DNA of 64,000 nt. Origin: Nonomuraea indica. Its GTDB lineage: Bacteria > Actinomycetota > Actinomycetes > Streptosporangiales > Streptosporangiaceae. Position numbers and translations under genes: made by a program. Where the stretch lies: NCBI RefSeq assembly GCF_002850745.1, contig NZ_KZ559469.1, positions 513,901 to 577,900 on the forward strand, in the 5' to 3' direction. Below are positions 8,374 to 16,951 of this stretch, in pieces (the first letter of the stretch is position 1; each line of letters begins with the position of its first letter). The notes under the pieces are model-generated. The model made no database searches, was not told the origin of the DNA, and saw only the letters and a list, made by a program, of their open reading frames with translations.

Positions 8374-9003
8374 CTAGTCGGTGAGGCGTTCGAGGATGCG
8401 CAGCGGGTCGGGAAGCGGACGGCCGTCGGGGGCGCGGAGCCACGAGACGGGCTGGCCGGTCGGGAGCGTGGACGGCGGGGCGAGGACGTAGCTGTCGCGG
8501 CAGTGCCAGCGCAGCCCCGGGGTGTCGTCGATGGTGGCCGGGTCGCAGTCGAGGTGGCACGACCACCACTCGTCCTCGTCCTCCGGGTTGCCGCGGGTCG
8601 CCACATAGAACAAGACCCGGTCACCGTTGGCGGCGACCGGGCCGGAGTGGACTCCCTCGGCGTCGAGGCGGGACAGGGCCGTGAGACCCGTGGCCAGAGG
8701 TACGTCGAACACGTCGAACACCTTGCCGGTGGGCAGGATCACGTTCGCCTCGGGCTCCAGCTGCCACCAGCGCGCCAGCAGGGTGGCGTCGGTCGTGGCC
8801 TGCAGGTGCCAGGCGGGCGAGATCGGGTGCGCCCCCGGGTCCGGACACCCGAGCCGGTCGCACGAACACGCCCGCGATCCGCGCCGCAGCGGGAAGGCGC
8901 CCGGCACCGCCGGCCACCCCAGGGCGGCGTAGCCCAGGACGGAGTCGATCCGGGACGGCCGGGATCGTTTTCTGGTACGCCGAGCGAGTGGTGCCCCCAC
9001 CAT
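8374..9003 (-). CDS. Stand-alone Prim-Pol (bifunctional primase/polymerase N-terminal) domain protein
   Basis: The 209-residue product, started at ATG 9003 behind a GGGAG ribosome binding site, resembles the N-terminal Prim-Pol domain of archaeo-eukaryotic-type primases: a GYAALGWPAVPG segment near the start, a cysteine cluster (CSCDRLGCPDPGAHP) and an ILPTGKVFDVFDVP strand where the family carries its catalytic acidic pair. No helicase domain follows. Such lone domains are common in actinomycetes and their function is not established. The acidic pair reads DVFD rather than the canonical DxD, so catalytic activity is uncertain. It lies downstream of hemB but is separated by a terminator-like hairpin. 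Confidence 0.65.
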   Translation of the reverse strand: MVGAPLARRTRKRSRPSRIDSVLGYAALGWPAVPGAFPLRRGSRACSCDRLGCPDPGAHPISPAWHLQATTDATLLARWWQLEPEANVILPTGKVFDVFDVPLATGLTALSRLDAEGVHSGPVAANGDRVLFYVATRGNPEDEDEWWSCHLDCDPATIDDTPGLRWHCRDSYVLAPPSTLPTGQPVSWLRAPDGRPLPDPLRILERLTD

Positions 9004-9390
9004 GGTGTCTCCCGTCGATTCGTGCCTTGAAGGTTCCCGGCTCCTGGCCATGGGCTCACGCGGGACACACCAGCACTAGTCGTCACAGTTTATCGCACAC
9101 GTCCCATGACCCGACGGGAATCCCCACGTTGGAGCCCCTGCGCTCTCCACAGGGCCCGCCCCGCCCAGCCCCGCGCCACGAAAACCCGGCAGCCGACGGC
9201 GTGGCGCGCCAGGCCCCGGACCCCCGCTCCGTGGGCCCGTACGTGCTGCCGTCCGTGGCGGCGGGGGCACGCCCTGCGCGAACGTCGGGCCGGCACCGCC
9301 GCGCCCGGAGGCGTTCCCGTACGGCGTCGGAGCGGCATGGCGTGACGTACCCCGTCCGGCGGGACGGGGTACGGAGGTGTGGCGGCAGGG
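9004..9390. other. 387-bp gap between hemB and the Prim-Pol gene
   Basis: No credible gene was found here on either strand; the longer frames have no family features. It contains the hemB terminator-like hairpin at its right end (9347-9372) and should contain the Prim-Pol promoter. A weak -10-like TAAACT on the minus strand near 9085-9095 is the only candidate seen. Confidence 0.5.
9347..9372 (-). terminator. Hairpin terminator after hemB
   Basis: A perfect 11-bp stem (GTACCCCGTCC and GGACGGGGTAC) with a 4-base GGCG loop lies 18 bases beyond the hemB stop codon. There is no U-tract, as is common in actinomycete terminators. It probably ends the rex-hemACDB transcript. Confidence 0.75.
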
Positions 9391-10374
9391 TCAGAGGCGG
9401 CGAGCCACCTCGGTGGCCCAGTACGTGAGGATGAGATCGGCGCCGGCGCGACGGATCGACACCAGCGACTCCATGATCATCCGATCCCGGTCGATCCACC
9501 CGTTCGCCGCGGCCGCCTCGATCATCGCGTATTCCCCGCTGACCTGGTAGGCCGCCACCGGCACGTCCACCTCGTCGCGGAAGCGCCTGATCACGTCGAG
9601 GTAGGCCAGGGCCGGCTTGACCATGACGGCGTCGGCGCCTTCGGCCAGGTCCAGGCGGACCTCGCGCAGCGCCTCCTCCAGCGGCCCGGCCGGGTCCTGC
9701 TGGTGGGTGCTCCGGTCGCCGAACTGCGGCGCGCACTCGGCGGCGTCGCGGAACGGGCCGTAGAAGCTGGAGGCGTACTTGGCGGAGTAGGCGAGGATCG
9801 GCACCTGCGCGAAGCCGTCGGCGTCGAGCGCGGCGCGGATGGCCGCGACCTGGCCGTCCATCATCCCGCTCGGCGCGACCATCTGGGACCCGGCGCGGGC
9901 CTGGGCCACGGCGATGGCGGCGTAGCGTTCGAGCGTGGCGTCGTTGTCGACGTCGCCGGTCTCGGTGAGGATGCCGCAGTGGCCGTGGTCGGTGAACTCG
10001 TCCAGGCAGGTGTCGGCCATGACCACCAGGGCGTCGCCCACCTCGGCGGTCACCTCGCGCAGCGCCACCTGCAGGATGCCGTCGGGGTCGTCGCCGGCCG
10101 AGCCGCGGCCGTCCTTGACCGCCGGGATGCCGAAGAGGATGACTCCGCCCACTCCGGCCGAGGCGGCCTCGTGCACGGCCTTGCGCAGCGAGTCGCGGGT
10201 GTGCTGGAAGACGCCGGGCATCGAGGCGACCGGCGCCGGCTCCTGGATGCCCTCCTTGACGAACAGCGGCAGGATCAGGTCGGCCGGGTGCAGCCGGGTG
10301 CCCGCCACCATCCGCCGCAGCGCGGCGGTGCGGCGCAGCCGGCGCGGACGGGCCGTCGGGAACTCGGCACTCAC
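9391..10374 (-). CDS. hemB: Delta-aminolevulinic acid dehydratase (porphobilinogen synthase) HemB
   Basis: The 327-residue enzyme condenses two 5-aminolevulinate molecules to porphobilinogen. Both Schiff-base lysines are visible: Lys199 in [15 protein letters not shown] and Lys253 in [11 protein letters not shown]. The metal region reads [14 protein letters not shown], keeping Cys123 and Cys133 while the middle ligand position of the three-cysteine zinc type is Asp125. The start is the GTG at 10374, which overlaps the hemD stop as GTGA and has a strong AGGAGGAGA ribosome binding site inside hemD. An apparent longer frame upstream only reads through hemD in the wrong frame. Last gene of the rex-hemACDB operon. 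Confidence 0.97.
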   Translation of the reverse strand: MSAEFPTARPRRLRRTAALRRMVAGTRLHPADLILPLFVKEGIQEPAPVASMPGVFQHTRDSLRKAVHEAASAGVGGVILFGIPAVKDGRGSAGDDPDGILQVALREVTAEVGDALVVMADTCLDEFTDHGHCGILTETGDVDNDATLERYAAIAVAQARAGSQMVAPSGMMDGQVAAIRAALDADGFAQVPILAYSAKYASSFYGPFRDAAECAPQFGDRSTHQQDPAGPLEEALREVRLDLAEGADAVMVKPALAYLDVIRRFRDEVDVPVAAYQVSGEYAMIEAAAANGWIDRDRMIMESLVSIRRAGADLILTYWATEVARRL

Positions 10375-11915
10375 TTGGCTCTCCTCCTGGCTCCTCTGCG
10401 GTTCTGCGACGGCCGGCGGGGCGTGTCGCCCGCGGCGAGCGCCGCCTGACGCAGCTTGGCGCCGTACTCGGCGAGCGCCGCGGCGAGCGCGGAGGCCGAG
10501 GGCTTGTCGGCCATGACGTCCACGCGCAGCCCGAACTCCTCGGCGGTGCTCGCGGTCTGCGGGCCGATGACGGCGATCACGGTGACGTTGTGCGGCTTGC
10601 CGGCGATGCCGACGAGGTTGCGCACGGTCGAGGAGGAGGTGAAGAGCACGGCGTCGAACCCGCCGCCCTTGATCGCCTCCCGGATCGGCGCGGGCGGCGG
10701 TGCGGCCCGCACGGTGCGGTAGGCGGTGACGTCGTCGCACTCCCAGCCCAGCTCGGTCAGGCCGGCGACCAGGGTGTCGGTGGAGATGTCGGCGCGCGGC
10801 AGCAGCACGCGGTTGATCGGGTCGAGCATCGAGTCGTACGGCGGCCACTCGGCGACCAGTCCCTCCGACGACTGCTCGCCCGACGGCAGCAGGTCGGGCT
10901 TGACCCCGAACTCGACCAGCGCCCGCGCGGTGGCGTCGCCCACGGCCGCGACCTTGAGCCCGGCGAAGGCGCGGGCGTCCAGGCCGTACTCCTCGAACTT
11001 CTCGCGCACCGCCTTGACGGCGTTGGCGCTGGTGAAGGCCACCCACTCGTAGCGCCCGGTGACCAGGCCCTTGATGGCGCGGTCCATCTGCTGCGGGGTG
11101 CGGGGCGGCTCGACCGAGATGGTCGGCACCTCCTCGGGCACCGCGCCGTAGGAGACGAGCTGCTCGGACAGGCTCTTGGACTGCTCCTTGGTACGCGGCA
11201 CCAGGACCCGCCAGCCGAACAGCGGCTTGGTCTCGAACCACGACAGCGTGTCGCGCCTGCCCACGGCGTCGCCCACGACCATGAGCGCCGGCTCCGTGGC
11301 GCCCGCGTGCTTGAGGTCGGCCTGCAGCCGGCCCAGCGAGGAGACGACCGTGTGCTGCTCGGTGGTGGTGCCGCCGCTGGTCACGGCGACGGGCGTGGTG
11401 TCGGCCCGGCCTCCGGCGATCAGCGCCTTGCCGATGGCGACGGCGTCGGCGAGACCGTTGTAGACGACGAGGGTGCCGGGACAGGCGGCGTGCGAGGACC
11501 AGTCCTGTTCCTGGGCGGCGTCGACGACGCGGAACTCGGGCACGGCCGTCGCCGCCGGGATGCCCGCGTAGGTGAGCACGGCGGTCGCGGGCGGCACGCC
11601 GGGCACGATCTCGAAGTCCACCTCGGCCGCGGCGCAGGCCGCGACCTCCTCGGTGATCGAGGAGAACAGCATCGGGTCGCCCTCGCACACGCGCACGACG
11701 AAACGGCCCGCCTCGGCGTGCTTGACGAGGTCGGCCGTGGCCACCTCGACGCCTTCGCGGCAGTGCCGCAGCAGCGGACCGTGACGTTCCTCGTCGAGCA
11801 CGACCACGTCGGCCTTGCCCAGGAGCTCGGCGGCGCGGAGCGTGAGCAGGTTGGGATCACCGGGACCGGCGCCGACGAAAGCGACGGAGCCGGAGGTAGG
11901 ACTATCGGGGCTCAA
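10371..11915 (-). CDS. hemD: Bifunctional uroporphyrinogen-III C-methyltransferase / uroporphyrinogen-III synthase
   Basis: The 514-residue protein fuses two steps at the uroporphyrinogen-III branch point. Residues about 8-235 are a CobA/SUMT-type methyltransferase fold ([22 protein letters not shown] at the start), leading to precorrin-2 for siroheme or cobalamin. Residues about 245-500 are HemD, closing hydroxymethylbilane to uroporphyrinogen III ([20 protein letters not shown] at its start). Such fusion is usual in actinomycetes. The start appears to be the TTG at 11915, overlapping the hemC stop as TTGA, with GGGGGA about nine bases upstream. The stop overlaps hemB. Whether the methyltransferase half is active here cannot be told from sequence. 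Confidence 0.93.
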   Translation of the reverse strand: MSPDSPTSGSVAFVGAGPGDPNLLTLRAAELLGKADVVVLDEERHGPLLRHCREGVEVATADLVKHAEAGRFVVRVCEGDPMLFSSITEEVAACAAAEVDFEIVPGVPPATAVLTYAGIPAATAVPEFRVVDAAQEQDWSSHAACPGTLVVYNGLADAVAIGKALIAGGRADTTPVAVTSGGTTTEQHTVVSSLGRLQADLKHAGATEPALMVVGDAVGRRDTLSWFETKPLFGWRVLVPRTKEQSKSLSEQLVSYGAVPEEVPTISVEPPRTPQQMDRAIKGLVTGRYEWVAFTSANAVKAVREKFEEYGLDARAFAGLKVAAVGDATARALVEFGVKPDLLPSGEQSSEGLVAEWPPYDSMLDPINRVLLPRADISTDTLVAGLTELGWECDDVTAYRTVRAAPPPAPIREAIKGGGFDAVLFTSSSTVRNLVGIAGKPHNVTVIAVIGPQTASTAEEFGLRVDVMADKPSASALAAALAEYGAKLRQAALAAGDTPRRPSQNRRGARRRAK

Positions 11916-12817
11916 TGGGAATGCTCCCCCATCAATCTGTCGGCCCCCTCGGAGATCATCTCGGCCGCGAGTGCGTGACCGAGAGCGACAGCCTCCGAAG
12001 GAGAGCCGGCGGCGGACTTGCGGACCGCCGCCGAGCCGTCGATGGCGACGACCAGGGCGGTCAGATTGAGAGTCTGCCCGTCATCGAGCGCGAACGCACC
12101 CACGGGCGCCGAGCAACCGGCCTCCAGGGCGGACAGGACGACCCGCTCGGCGGTCACCGCGGAGCGGGTGCGGGGGTCGTCGAGCACGGCGAGGAAGTCG
12201 ACCAGGTCCTCGCGCTCGGCGAGGCATTCCACGGCGAGTGCGCCCTGGCCGGGAGCCGGCATCAGCTGCTCGACCTCGAAGATCTGCGCGATCTCGGCGG
12301 TGCGGCCGATGCGGGTCAGACCGGCCGAGGCGAGCACGACGGCGTCGAGCTCGCCCGAGGTCACCTTGCCGATCCGGGTGTCGGCGTTGCCGCGGATCGG
12401 GACGTACTCCAGCTCGGGACGCAGGGCGCGGAGCATGGCGACCCGGCGCGGCGAGCCGGTGCCCACCCTGGCGCCGTCGGGCAACTCGGCGAACGGCACC
12501 CGGCCGACCAGCGCGTCACGGTGGTCGTGCCTGGCGGGCAGGGCGGCCAGCGCGATGCGCGGGTCGGGCTTGGTGGGCAGGTCCTTCAGCGAGTGGACGG
12601 CGAAGTCGATCTCGCCTTCCAGCAGCTTGTCGCGCAGCGCGCTCACGAACACGCCCGTGCCGCCGAGCTGTGCCAGGTGGGCCTTGGAGACGTCGCCGAA
12701 CGTGGTGACGCCGACGAGCTCGATGGCCCGGCCGGTGCGCTCGGTGTAGGAGTCGGCGACCATCTGCGACTGCGTGGTCGCCATCAGGCTGCGCCTGGTC
12801 CCCAGTCGCAACGTCAC
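11912..12817 (-). CDS. hemC: Porphobilinogen deaminase (hydroxymethylbilane synthase) HemC
   Basis: The 301-residue enzyme polymerises four porphobilinogen units into hydroxymethylbilane. The cysteine that carries the dipyrromethane cofactor is Cys235 in LEAGCSAPVGAF. Other family marks are FAVHSLKDLP (about 72-81), VGTGSPRR (118-125) and IRGNADTR (141-148). The start is the GTG at 12817, overlapping the hemA stop as GTGA, behind a strong GGGAGGTGGA ribosome binding site. It feeds the following HemD half of the bifunctional enzyme. Longer upstream frames reading into hemA are artefacts. Confidence 0.97.
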   Translation of the reverse strand: MTLRLGTRRSLMATTQSQMVADSYTERTGRAIELVGVTTFGDVSKAHLAQLGGTGVFVSALRDKLLEGEIDFAVHSLKDLPTKPDPRIALAALPARHDHRDALVGRVPFAELPDGARVGTGSPRRVAMLRALRPELEYVPIRGNADTRIGKVTSGELDAVVLASAGLTRIGRTAEIAQIFEVEQLMPAPGQGALAVECLAEREDLVDFLAVLDDPRTRSAVTAERVVLSALEAGCSAPVGAFALDDGQTLNLTALVVAIDGSAAVRKSAAGSPSEAVALGHALAAEMISEGADRLMGEHSH

Positions 12818-14070
12818 AGCTCCACCTCCCTCACGGCCTCGGGCATCTTCGGATCGAGATCGAACAGCTCGCGCAGGGCCTGCGCGTAATGATCGCCGCC
12901 GGGCGACGTGGCGAGCTGCTTGACACGCACGGTCGGCTCGTGGAGGAGCTTGTCGACGACCCGGTGCACGGCCTGGGCGACCTCGTCGCGGGTCTTGTCG
13001 TCGAGATGGGGGATGCGCATCAGCAGCCGGCCCAGCTCCGCCTCGACCACGCCGGCGGCCTTGCCGCGCAGCGCGACCACGGTCGGGGTGACCTTGGCGG
13101 CCCGCTCGGCGTCGAGGTAGGCGTCGAGCTCTTGGGAGACGAGCTCGCGAACCGACCTGACGGCGTCGCCCTCGCGCGAGCCGATGCCGGACTCCTGGAT
13201 GGTCTCCAGGTCGACCAGGGTGACGCCGGGAACCTCGCGGACCGCCGGGTCGATGTCGTGCGGGAGCGCGAGGTCCAGCAGGAAGGCCTCGCGGGTCAGC
13301 ATGTCCGGCGTGATCACGTGACGTCCGGCGCCGACGCAGGTGATGACGATGTCGGCGGCGGCCAGCTCCTCCTGGACGGCGGACAGCTCCACGGCCCGGC
13401 CGCCGACCGAGGCGGCCAGCCGCTCGCCGCGCGCGAAGGTGCGGTTGGCCACGACGATGTCGGTCACCCCGGCGCGGGCCAGCGTGGCGGCGGCCAGGGA
13501 GCTCATCGAGCCCGCCCCGACCACCAGCGCCCGCCGGCCGGGCAGCTCGCCCGCCAGCGCCAGGCCCGCGCTCACCAGCGAGGCGCCGGCCTTGTCGATG
13601 CCGGTGTCGGTCTGGGCGCGCTTGCCGACCCGCAGCGCCTGCTGCACGAGCTCGTTGAGCACGGCGCCGACGGTGCCCTGCTTCTGCGCCAGCTTGAGCG
13701 CCCTGCGCACCTGGCCGAGGATCTGGCCCTCGCCGACGACCATCGAGTCGAGGCCGCACACCACCGAGAACAGGTGCTCGACGGCCCGCTCCTCGTAGTG
13801 CACGTACAGGTGGGGCCTCAGCTCGTCGGCGGCGACGCCCGTGTGGACGCTCAGCAGGTCGCAGATCGAGGTGAACGCGGCGTGGAACCGGTCGACCGCG
13901 GCGTACACCTCGACCCGGTTGCAGGTCGAGACCACCATGGCCTCCGCCACGCAGGCATCCTGCCGCACGTCGTGCAGGAGTTTGACGAGCGCGTCGCCGG
14001 TCACCGAGACGCGCTCCAGCATGGCCACCGGTGCTGTCCGGTGGCTGAGTCCGATCGCCAGAACACTCAC
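12814..14070 (-). CDS. hemA: Glutamyl-tRNA reductase HemA
   Basis: The 418-residue enzyme reduces glutamyl-tRNA to glutamate-1-semialdehyde with NADPH, the first and usually limiting step of C5 heme synthesis. The catalytic nucleophile is Cys50 in VVSTCNRVEVY. The N-terminal GLSHRTAPVAMLERV, the NADPH fold (LVVGAGSMSSLAA) near residues 185-197 and the C-terminal dimerisation helices are in place. The GTG start at 14070 overlaps the rex stop as GTGA, so translation follows rex directly. Its placement under Rex control ties heme supply to the cell's NADH/NAD ratio. Confidence 0.97.
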   Translation of the reverse strand: MSVLAIGLSHRTAPVAMLERVSVTGDALVKLLHDVRQDACVAEAMVVSTCNRVEVYAAVDRFHAAFTSICDLLSVHTGVAADELRPHLYVHYEERAVEHLFSVVCGLDSMVVGEGQILGQVRRALKLAQKQGTVGAVLNELVQQALRVGKRAQTDTGIDKAGASLVSAGLALAGELPGRRALVVGAGSMSSLAAATLARAGVTDIVVANRTFARGERLAASVGGRAVELSAVQEELAAADIVITCVGAGRHVITPDMLTREAFLLDLALPHDIDPAVREVPGVTLVDLETIQESGIGSREGDAVRSVRELVSQELDAYLDAERAAKVTPTVVALRGKAAGVVEAELGRLLMRIPHLDDKTRDEVAQAVHRVVDKLLHEPTVRVKQLATSPGGDHYAQALRELFDLDPKMPEAVREVEL

Positions 14071-14759
14071 TGGCTGTCCACGGCCATCAGTGGCCCCCCA
14101 GCTTTGCGTTGCTCATGGAACGCAAGGATCTGCAGTTCGATTGATAGGTCGACTTTACGGACATCGACGCCGTCCGGCACTGACAGGACGACAGGAGCGA
14201 AGTTGAGGATGCTGGTCACGCCGACCGCCACCACACGGTCGCACACTTCCTGTGCGGCCGCAGCAGGTGTCGCCAGAACCACGATCGATACTCCACGCCG
14301 CTTGATGACGGCTTCCAGTTCGTCGATGTGCTCCACATTCAACCCCGCGATGTCGTCGCCCACCACTTCGGGGTCGGCGTCCACCAGCGCGGCCACGCGG
14401 AACCCCCGGGAGACGAACCCGCCGTAGTTGGCGAGCGCGCGGCCGAGGTTTCCGACTCCGACGATGGCCACCGCCCAGTCCTGGGTCAAGCCCAGTTCGC
14501 GGGAGATCTGGTAGACGAGGTACTCGACGTCGTAGCCGACACCGCGGGTGCCGTAGGAGCCGAGGTGCGACAGGTCCTTGCGGAGCTTGGCGGAGTTGAC
14601 GCCCGCGGCCATGGCCAGGTCCTCGGAGCTGACGGTGGCGATCGCCCGCTCGGCCATCCCGTGCAGCGCCCGCAGGTACAACGGAAGCCGGGCGACCGTG
14701 GCGTCGGGGATGCCGCGGTCGCGAGGTTGGGACGGGCTCTTCACGTGCCGGGGCTCCAT
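14067..14759 (-). CDS. rex: Redox-sensing transcriptional repressor Rex
   Basis: The 230-residue repressor senses NADH/NAD. Residues about 18-90 form the winged helix DNA-binding domain (AAGVNSAKLRKDLSHLG), residues 96-200 the Rossmann fold with GVGNLG at 101-106, and the C-terminal helix (VDLSIELQILAFHEQ) is the domain-swapped dimer arm. In S. coelicolor Rex represses cytochrome bd and its own rex-hem operon when NADH is low relative to NAD. Here the ATG at 14759 lies downstream of a near-consensus Rex operator at 14816-14837, indicating autoregulation. It is the first gene of the rex-hemA-hemC-hemD-hemB operon. Confidence 0.97.
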   Translation of the reverse strand: MEPRHVKSPSQPRDRGIPDATVARLPLYLRALHGMAERAIATVSSEDLAMAAGVNSAKLRKDLSHLGSYGTRGVGYDVEYLVYQISRELGLTQDWAVAIVGVGNLGRALANYGGFVSRGFRVAALVDADPEVVGDDIAGLNVEHIDELEAVIKRRGVSIVVLATPAAAAQEVCDRVVAVGVTSILNFAPVVLSVPDGVDVRKVDLSIELQILAFHEQRKAGGPLMAVDSQ

Positions 14760-14815
14760 GGGAACGGGCGGCCGGGGGCCGCGGGATGGGATCGAACCGC
14801 CTTTCAGGTTAATCC

Positions 14816-14837
14816 CTTTGTGAACCGACGCACAAAG
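14816..14837. promoter_or_regulatory. Rex operator (ROP) between rex and the glutaredoxin-like gene
   Basis: The palindrome CTTTGTG-N8-CACAAAG contains TGTGAACCGACGCACA (14819-14834), which matches the described Rex consensus TGTGAACNNNTTCACA at all fixed positions except two (TT replaced by CG). On the minus strand a -10-like TAACCT lies 3 bases beyond the palindrome, with a possible -35 inside it, so Rex binding would block rex-hemACDB transcription. The site also lies 22 bases upstream of the divergent glutaredoxin-like gene and may affect both. Confidence 0.88.
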
Positions 14838-14858
14838 TCAGGCGCTACGGTGGGGGCC

Positions 14859-15092
14859 ATGCACAGCATCACGTTGCTCGGCAGGCAGGGCTGCCACCTC
14901 TGCGACGACGCCCGCGAGGTCATCGCCAAAGTCGCGGGAGAGCTGGGCGTGCCGTGGGAGGAGGTCGACATCGACACCTCCCCGGAGCTCCGGGAGAAGT
15001 ACGGGGAGATGATTCCCGTCACACTTGTCGACGGCGTCCAGCACGACTTCTGGCGCGTGTCGGAGGACCGGCTCCGGGCGGCCCTGACCTGA
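14859..15092 (+). CDS. Glutaredoxin-like protein (DUF836)
   Basis: The 77-residue protein starts MHSITLLGRQGCHLCDDARE, with a thiol pair Cys12-x-x-Cys15 in the glutaredoxin position, and has the short beta-alpha-beta fold expected (WEEVDIDTSPEL, then IPVTLVDG with the cis-proline). It probably acts in the cytoplasm as a thiol-disulfide carrier, partner unknown. The ATG at 14859 is preceded by GGTGGGGGCC; a -10-like TACGGT at 14846-14851 would give a very short or absent leader. It is divergent from rex and shares the region with the Rex operator. Confidence 0.85.
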   Translation: MHSITLLGRQGCHLCDDAREVIAKVAGELGVPWEEVDIDTSPELREKYGEMIPVTLVDGVQHDFWRVSEDRLRAALT

Positions 15093-15116
15093 GGCCGGGC
15101 CGGCCGGCGCGACCCC

Positions 15117-16772
15117 CTAGAACAGCACCGTCGGCAGCGGCACCACCTTGGCGGCGTTGACGTTGAGCTCGATGACGTTGGTGGCCAGCACCATGGCCTG
15201 GCGCTCGTTGACGAACCGCTCCACGTGCGGCTGGCGCTGGTGGTCACGATAGGCCACCTCGTCGCGGTAGAGCTCGTAGACGATGCGCTGCAGCGGAGCC
15301 GACTTGACGGCATGGCAGGCGTAGATCAGCGTGTCGGGCTCACCCCGCCGGACGGCCTCGACGGTCTGCTCGGCCAGCCGGTCGAACGCCTCGCCCGAGC
15401 CGTCCATGATCGTGAAGACGGTGAGCAGGCCGTAGATGCTGGGCGAGGGCCGGCCGCCGCCGGCCTGGGCCTGCTGCTGGGGCTGCTGCGACGGGGAGTG
15501 GCCGGGCGGCTGGGCGGGCTGGGCGGCGCGCCCGCCGGCGGCGAACAGGTCGGCGCCCGTGAACAGCGCGCCGGTCGCCGGGCCGTCGTCACCGTAGTCC
15601 GGCGGCGAGGCGCCGTAGCCGGTTTCGGAGCCGTAGCCGGTTTCGGCGCCGTGGCCGGACCCGCCGACGTGGCCGGACCCGCCGACGGGACGGGGGCCGA
15701 AGCCGGCGCCGTGGCCGGGCGGGTCCGTGCGCGGGCCGTCGTAACCCTGCCGGGAGGCCCCGTAGTCGTCCTGGAGGCCTCCGTGGCGGCCGTTCATGAT
15801 GTAGCCGGTGGACGGGCCCGCGTCGGGCGGAGCCGCCATCCGGGCGGCGTGGCCGGCGTCCCGGTCGCCCGCCCGGTACTCGGCCACCAGGTCGCCCAGC
15901 CCCGACACCCTGCGGGGCGGCTGGAGGCCGGGCGGCTCGGCCGCGGCTGCCGCGACGGGCTGGCCGGCCCGTGCGGCGGCCCGGCGGCCCGGCGGCGCCT
16001 GCTCGCCCTGCCGCCCGTCCCGGGAGCCCCCGCGTGAGCCTTCACGTGAGCCTTCACGGGAGCCGGCGTGGCCGTCCGGCTCCTCGTCCTCCTCCTCGTC
16101 CTCGTACGGCGCCAGCGGGCGCAGCACGCAGTACCAGATGCCGGCGGCGGACACCACGAACAGCGCCGCCGTGAAGAAGCCGGGCAGCCCGAACCGCATG
16201 GCGCCGAGGATGGCCAGCGTGGCCGGGGCGATGACCGCCACGGCGTGCAGGTTGTCGGTGTCGTACTCGTCGCCGGACCGCCACCGCAGGGCCGCCACGA
16301 CCACGGCCCCCAGCAGGATCACCGCCACGACGACGTGCACCCCGAGGAGCAGCATGTCGGGGATCAGGCCCCAGTGCTGCTTGGCGGCGGGCAGCACCTT
16401 GCCCATCTGCTCGGAGATCAGCGGGTCGACGAAGAGGATCACGCCCGCGACGATGGTGATCGCGACGCCGAACAGCCAGGCCGCGAACTTCGGCGGCACC
16501 TTCTCGGCCAGCAGCTGGATCAGGCCGACGGCGAGCCACAGCGGGGCCAGCAGCGATCCGGTGACCTGGTAGATCTTGAAGGTGGCGGCTCCGAATCCCA
16601 TGAGGTGGCCGATGCCGATCACCGCCAGCGCCAGGCACAGCGCGGCCACCGCCACGGTCCAGGCGATCAGCCACCCCTCGATCTCCTCACGCAACCGGTT
16701 GGCCAGCGCGCCCGTGGCGACGGCGGCGAGGAGGGCACCGGCGAAGGCGATGACAGCAACGAGGATCTCCAT
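15117..16772 (-). CDS. Seven-helix membrane protein fused to an ABM (antibiotic biosynthesis monooxygenase-like) domain
   Basis: The 551-residue protein has three parts. Residues 1-222 contain seven predicted membrane helices. Residues about 225-430 are a low-complexity, probably disordered linker rich in Gly, Ser, Pro and acidic residues, with short repeats (SREGSREGSR, ETGYGSETGYG, VGGSGHVGGSGH). Residues about 430-525 resemble an ABM-type ferredoxin-like fold (IYGLLTVFTIMDGSGEAFDRLAEQ to HVERFVNERQAM), like the small cofactorless monooxygenases. The function of the combination is unknown; the linker would hold the ABM domain on one face of the membrane. The ATG is at 16772, divergent from the bldN-like sigma gene. 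The membrane part has no family I can name. Confidence 0.72.
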   Translation of the reverse strand: MEILVAVIAFAGALLAAVATGALANRLREEIEGWLIAWTVAVAALCLALAVIGIGHLMGFGAATFKIYQVTGSLLAPLWLAVGLIQLLAEKVPPKFAAWLFGVAITIVAGVILFVDPLISEQMGKVLPAAKQHWGLIPDMLLLGVHVVVAVILLGAVVVAALRWRSGDEYDTDNLHAVAVIAPATLAILGAMRFGLPGFFTAALFVVSAAGIWYCVLRPLAPYEDEEEDEEPDGHAGSREGSREGSRGGSRDGRQGEQAPPGRRAAARAGQPVAAAAAEPPGLQPPRRVSGLGDLVAEYRAGDRDAGHAARMAAPPDAGPSTGYIMNGRHGGLQDDYGASRQGYDGPRTDPPGHGAGFGPRPVGGSGHVGGSGHGAETGYGSETGYGASPPDYGDDGPATGALFTGADLFAAGGRAAQPAQPPGHSPSQQPQQQAQAGGGRPSPSIYGLLTVFTIMDGSGEAFDRLAEQTVEAVRRGEPDTLIYACHAVKSAPLQRIVYELYRDEVAYRDHQRQPHVERFVNERQAMVLATNVIELNVNAAKVVPLPTVLF

Positions 16773-16951
16773 GGTGACTCCAATGCTGCCGGACTATGCC
16801 TCCCAGCCGGTAGCCGAAGAGGGAACGGGTCGGTTCAACACCGTATCCGCCACTTACGGCTGTCCATGACTTTGGAGCGTGGATTGTGGAATCCGCAGTT
16901 GATTTCTAGAGTGTTCGAGCACGCCGCACCCCTTACCCCCAGGGATACCGG

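Noticed and set aside
9391..11688. Apparent 765-residue HemD-HemB fusion frame
   Set aside because: Only the last 327 residues are HemB; the upstream part is the hemD gene in a wrong frame, and a GTG with strong ribosome binding site starts hemB at 10374.
11912..13759. Apparent 615-residue frame ending in HemC
   Set aside because: The N-terminal half is low-complexity Arg/Gly/Ala-rich translation of hemA out of frame; hemC begins at GTG 12817.
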